This document shows, one piece after another, positions 60,992-64,000 of a stretch of DNA of 64,000 bases. The position numbers were made by a program, and so were the translations under genes. Origin of the DNA: Pseudomonadales bacterium (lineage in GTDB: Bacteria > Pseudomonadota > Gammaproteobacteria > Pseudomonadales > Azotimanducaceae); contig JAHCAL010000004.1 of the NCBI GenBank assembly GCA_019634925.1, forward strand, positions 349,651 to 413,650. The letters are read 5' to 3'. The notes below the pieces were generated by a model. The model was not told where the DNA came from and searched no databases. It worked only from the letters and a program-made list of their open reading frames with translations. Position 1 is the first letter of the stretch, and the number at the start of each line of letters is the position of its first letter.

Positions 60992-63733
60992 TCAGTCCGC
61001 ACCGAATACCGCGTGCCAGGCCTGCTGGACGGTCGCGCGGTGCAGATCGAGCACCTGGGTCGCGCGCTGGGTGTCCGGCAGATCGAGCACGCTGCGATGC
61101 CACTCGGTTCGCAGAGCGAGATACGCGGCGCGCAGGCGTTCGGCCAGGTCGGCCGGAATGAGCGCCAGGCGCCCGGCGGTCTCGAGAATCCGCACGTTGT
61201 CCGACCACGCCGCGAGTTCCGGATGGGTGTGCGCATGCGCGAGCACCAGGTACTGGACGATGAACTCGATGTCCACCATGCCGCCGCTGGCGCGCTTCAG
61301 GTCGCCTTCCGCCGTGACCTGTCCCGCCATGCGCCGGCGCATGCCGAGCACGTCCTCGCGCAGCCGCGCGGCATCCCGGGCCGTGCACAGAATCTCGCGG
61401 CGCACCGTTTCGAAACGCGCGATCAGTGGGCGATCACCGGCGAGGCCGCGTGCACGCACCAGCGCCTGGTGTTCCCAGGTCCAGGCTTCACCGAGCTGGT
61501 ACTCGCGGAACGCTTCGAGGCTGGAGACCATCGTTCCGGCATTGCCGGACGGCCGCAGCCGCATGTCGACCTCGTAGAGCGTGCCGACGTAGGTCGGCAC
61601 CGTGATGATGTGCAGCAGCCGCCGCACCAGCCGGTGCAAGAACTGCGCGGCGTCCGCCGGCAGGTCGTGGATGAACACGAGGTCGAGATCGGAGCCCGGC
61701 CCGAGTTCGATGCCGCCGAGCTTGCCGTAGCCGACCACGATGAACGGCTGCGGCCAGGGATAGGCGCCGAATTTCTCCGCATTCTCGTGCCAGGCGAGCT
61801 CGAGCGCGCGTTCGAGGATCGCCTCGGCGAGAAAGGTCAGGTAGTCGCTCACGTTCATGAGCGGCAGCGTGCCGCGCATTTCCGCGAGCGCGACGTTGAA
61901 GACGTGGTGTTCCTTGAACTCGCGCAGCGCGTCGAGCACCCGTTCGGCGCCTTCCGCGCTGGCGGCCGCGACGCGTTCGCCGAGTTCGGCCGCGAGTGTG
62001 CCGCGCTCCGGCAACGCGGTGAGCTGGCGCTGGTCGAGCAGCGCGTCGAAGAAGGCCGGATGCCGCGCCAGCTCCTCGGCGAGCCAGCGGCTCTTCGCCG
62101 CCACGTCGAGGAAATGCGCAAGGGTCACCGGATTCTCGCAGAGCAGCGCAAGGTAAGCGGAGCGGCGCATGATCGCTTTCAGAACCGGCGCGACCCGCGC
62201 GAGCGCGAGATCCGGATCCGGCAGCCTGCGTACCAGGTCGAGGAGCGCTGGCATCAGGCGATCGAGGCGCTGCCGCCCTTCCGCACCCACGGACGAGCGG
62301 TCGCGGGCAGCGACGAGATCCGCGAGAACGGCGCCCGTAGCGGCCGCGTCCCGAAAGCCGAACGCGGCGAGCGCATCGGGCCGGTCCGGCTCGACCCAGA
62401 TCGCGAGGCCCTCGCCCGACGTCGTGTCCTCCGCACCCACCACGGACGCGAATACGTTCGCGACCCGCGTGCGGTGTGCGTCGAGCTCGGCTGCGAACGC
62501 TGCGTAGTCCGCGAAGCCGAGCGAGCGCGCGAGCCGCAGCCGCGAGAGCGCGGATGCCGGCAGGGTCTGGGTCTGCCGGTCCGCTTCGGCTTGCAGGCTG
62601 TGTTCGGCGTCGCGCAGGAAGCGATAGCCGGCCGCGAGGTCAGCGACCGCCGCGGGTTCGAGGTGGCCGAGCCGTTCGAGCACGGGCAGTACCGCGAGCA
62701 GGGCGGACTCCTGCAGCTCGGTCTGCCGCCCGCCCCAGATCAGCTGCTGGACCTGGACGGTGAATTCGACGTCGCGGATGCCGCCGGGCCCGAGCTTCAG
62801 GTTGCTCACGTCGTGGCGTTCCGCCTGGATGCGCGACTTCATGTCGCGCAGCGCATCGATCGCGCCGAAATCGAGATAGCGCCGGTACACGAACGGCCGC
62901 AGGTCGCGCAGCAGTTCCTGGCCCGCCGCGACGTCGCCCGCACAGGCGCGCGCCTTGATGAACGCGTAGCGCTCCCAGTCGCGTCCCTGGCTCGTGAAAT
63001 AATCCTCGAGCGCAGCGAAGCTCATGGCGAGCGGGCCGGCGCCGCCGAACGGCCGCAGGCGCATATCCACCCTGAACACGAAGCCGTCGACGGTCAGCTG
63101 GTCGAGCGCCTGGATCAGGAGCTGGCCGAGCCGCACGAAGAACTGCTGGTTGGTGCGCCCGCGCTCGGTGGTGCCCGCTTCCGGGTAGGCGAAGATGAGG
63201 TCCACGTCGGACGAGAGATTGAGTTCGCGCGCACCGAGCTTGCCGAGCGCCAGCACTACCATGCGCTGCGGGGCACCGCTGGCGGCACCATGCGGCGCGC
63301 CTTCGCGCTGGACGTTCCAGGCATGGACACGGTCGAGCGCGGTATCGATCAGGATGTCCGCGAGATCCGAAAGGGTCGCCGTCGTTTCCTCGAGCGGCGC
63401 GCGCGCCGCGAGGTGGCGCCAGACGATCCACAGCTGACAGCGATTGCGCACCCGCCGCAGCCCGGCCTGCAGCGCCGGCATGTCGGGCGCTTCGCGCAGG
63501 ACCTCGTCCGCCATGCCGCGGACCACCGGCGCCGTCAGCGGTGCATCGAAACGCTGCGCGGCATGCGCTTCACGCCACCACGCATGCTCCGTGATCGCTA
63601 CATGCAACGCGAATTCCGAAAGCGCAAAGACATACCTGCTCGGCGCATCCAGTGCTCCGCCGATCAGCGTTTCGAGTCGTTCGAGCTGAGGCGCCGCGTG
63701 CACGGCGAGCTCGTCCTGCAGCCATAATTCCAA
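60992..63733 (-). CDS. glnE: Bifunctional glutamine synthetase adenylyltransferase/deadenylase
   Basis: 913-residue enzyme controlling glutamine synthetase by AMP addition and removal in response to PII. N-terminal adenylyl-removing domain with LSSDVDLIFAYPEAG (about residue 235) and C-terminal adenylylating domain with GPGSDLDLVFIHDLP (about residue 685); each has the D-x-D metal pair. Regulatory helical region between. Head of the glnE-waaF-waaC transcript. Confidence 0.97.
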   Translation of the reverse strand: MELWLQDELAVHAAPQLERLETLIGGALDAPSRYVFALSEFALHVAITEHAWWREAHAAQRFDAPLTAPVVRGMADEVLREAPDMPALQAGLRRVRNRCQLWIVWRHLAARAPLEETTATLSDLADILIDTALDRVHAWNVQREGAPHGAASGAPQRMVVLALGKLGARELNLSSDVDLIFAYPEAGTTERGRTNQQFFVRLGQLLIQALDQLTVDGFVFRVDMRLRPFGGAGPLAMSFAALEDYFTSQGRDWERYAFIKARACAGDVAAGQELLRDLRPFVYRRYLDFGAIDALRDMKSRIQAERHDVSNLKLGPGGIRDVEFTVQVQQLIWGGRQTELQESALLAVLPVLERLGHLEPAAVADLAAGYRFLRDAEHSLQAEADRQTQTLPASALSRLRLARSLGFADYAAFAAELDAHRTRVANVFASVVGAEDTTSGEGLAIWVEPDRPDALAAFGFRDAAATGAVLADLVAARDRSSVGAEGRQRLDRLMPALLDLVRRLPDPDLALARVAPVLKAIMRRSAYLALLCENPVTLAHFLDVAAKSRWLAEELARHPAFFDALLDQRQLTALPERGTLAAELGERVAAASAEGAERVLDALREFKEHHVFNVALAEMRGTLPLMNVSDYLTFLAEAILERALELAWHENAEKFGAYPWPQPFIVVGYGKLGGIELGPGSDLDLVFIHDLPADAAQFLHRLVRRLLHIITVPTYVGTLYEVDMRLRPSGNAGTMVSSLEAFREYQLGEAWTWEHQALVRARGLAGDRPLIARFETVRREILCTARDAARLREDVLGMRRRMAGQVTAEGDLKRASGGMVDIEFIVQYLVLAHAHTHPELAAWSDNVRILETAGRLALIPADLAERLRAAYLALRTEWHRSVLDLPDTQRATQVLDLHRATVQQAWHAVFGAD

Positions 63734-63781
63734 GCAACGGGTCCCTCATCAGACCCCTGCGAATCTAGCACACTCCCCGCC

Positions 63782-63845
63782 CCGACCCCGATCGTGACTC
63801 CGACCCCACCCGTGACTCCGACCCCGATCGTCCGACCCCGATCGT
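63782..63845. repeat. Short tandem repeat upstream of glnE
   Basis: Four head-to-tail units built on CCGACCCCGATCGT: two 18-base units ending GTGACT (63782-63799, 63800-63817, the second with two changes) then two 14-base units (63818-63831, 63832-63845). It lies about 50-110 bases upstream of glnE, in a 267-base region to the window edge with no gene I can support. It could be slippage-prone or part of a larger repeat continuing beyond the window. Confidence 0.7.
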
Positions 63846-64000
63846 CGAGGTTCGGGAGACGTTGCAGGTCGGCGGGTGTGCGCGACATTCCCAGGACCAT
63901 GTTGCGGCACCAAGCGGCGCGAATTGACCCGGGGGTCGGGCCCGGGCGACCGCCGGGGCAAGTTCGCAGAGCGCGGGGACCCCCGGAGGGGGTGCCGCAA

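Noticed and set aside
60569..63727. A 1052-codon plus-strand open frame opposite glnE.
   Set aside because: Shadow of glnE, whose motifs on the minus strand are clear.
63782..63845. Possible CRISPR array.
   Set aside because: Units are 14-18 bases and directly adjacent with no spacers.
63749..64000. Minus-strand frame with Arg-Ser-Gly repeats at the window edge.
   Set aside because: The repeats come from translating the tandem DNA repeat; no sign of a real protein.

Overview
The window is a 64-kb chromosomal segment of a high-GC gammaproteobacterium, densely packed with genes. The evidence for the group is gene order. From purA through hflC, hflK, hflX, hfq, miaA, mutL, an amidase, tsaE, nnr, queG, orn, rhdA, psd, a FimX-like gene, serB, parC, parE, tolC, waaA, hldE, the lipopolysaccharide (LPS) core kinases, waaC, waaF and glnE, the order follows the one I recall for Pseudomonas aeruginosa, and parts of it occur in Escherichia coli. 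The genus cannot be named from the sequence alone. Start codons GTG and TTG are frequent, and 1- to 4-base stop/start overlaps are common, so operons are long.

Layout. (1) 0-10 kb: a secreted haem/PQQ-type dehydrogenase and a secreted alpha/beta hydrolase, divergent from a regulator with two TetR domains; a Ca/Na-type exchanger; GAPDH; a FabH-like synthase; FolE2; a Trm112-like protein. (2) 8.9-23 kb, minus strand: purA, hisZ, hflC, hflK, hflX, hfq, miaA, mutL, amiC, tsaE, nnr (RNA biology, membrane protein quality control, mismatch repair, cell separation, tRNA and NAD(P)H repair), with queG and orn at the far end. (3) 23-31 kb: rhdA-psd, epmA and efp (lysyl-type EF-P modification), a catalytically degenerate FimX-like c-di-GMP receptor, serB and smp. 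(4) 31-39 kb, minus strand: waaA, tolC, yqiB, parE, parC. (5) 39-48 kb, LPS inner core and lipid A: a FAD oxidoreductase/aldo-keto reductase pair, hldE, lpxL, a NodU-type carbamoyltransferase and three LPS-type kinases. (6) 48-59 kb, accessory insert: an ALDH/acetolactate synthase operon, a sulfotransferase, ParDE toxin-antitoxin, a DUF2255-like anchored protein, VOC, TIM-barrel isomerase, DODA-type dioxygenase, DoxX, LysR, and a lower-GC patch with a zinc-ribbon protein and a membrane protein. (7) 59-64 kb: waaC, waaF and glnE resume the conserved order, followed by a short tandem repeat at the window edge.

Points most worth attention. The third LPS kinase (46847-48001) contains the start of a second kinase domain that stops after the N-lobe, exactly where the accessory block begins; this looks like the scar of the rearrangement that split the LPS locus. 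The waaA-FAD-AKR-hldE arrangement places two oxidoreductases of unknown substrate inside core-LPS synthesis. The quinohaemoprotein/hydrolase pair with a divergent double-TetR regulator is a candidate catabolic module for a polymer or secondary alcohol. No tRNA, rRNA, CRISPR array or intact insertion sequence was seen.
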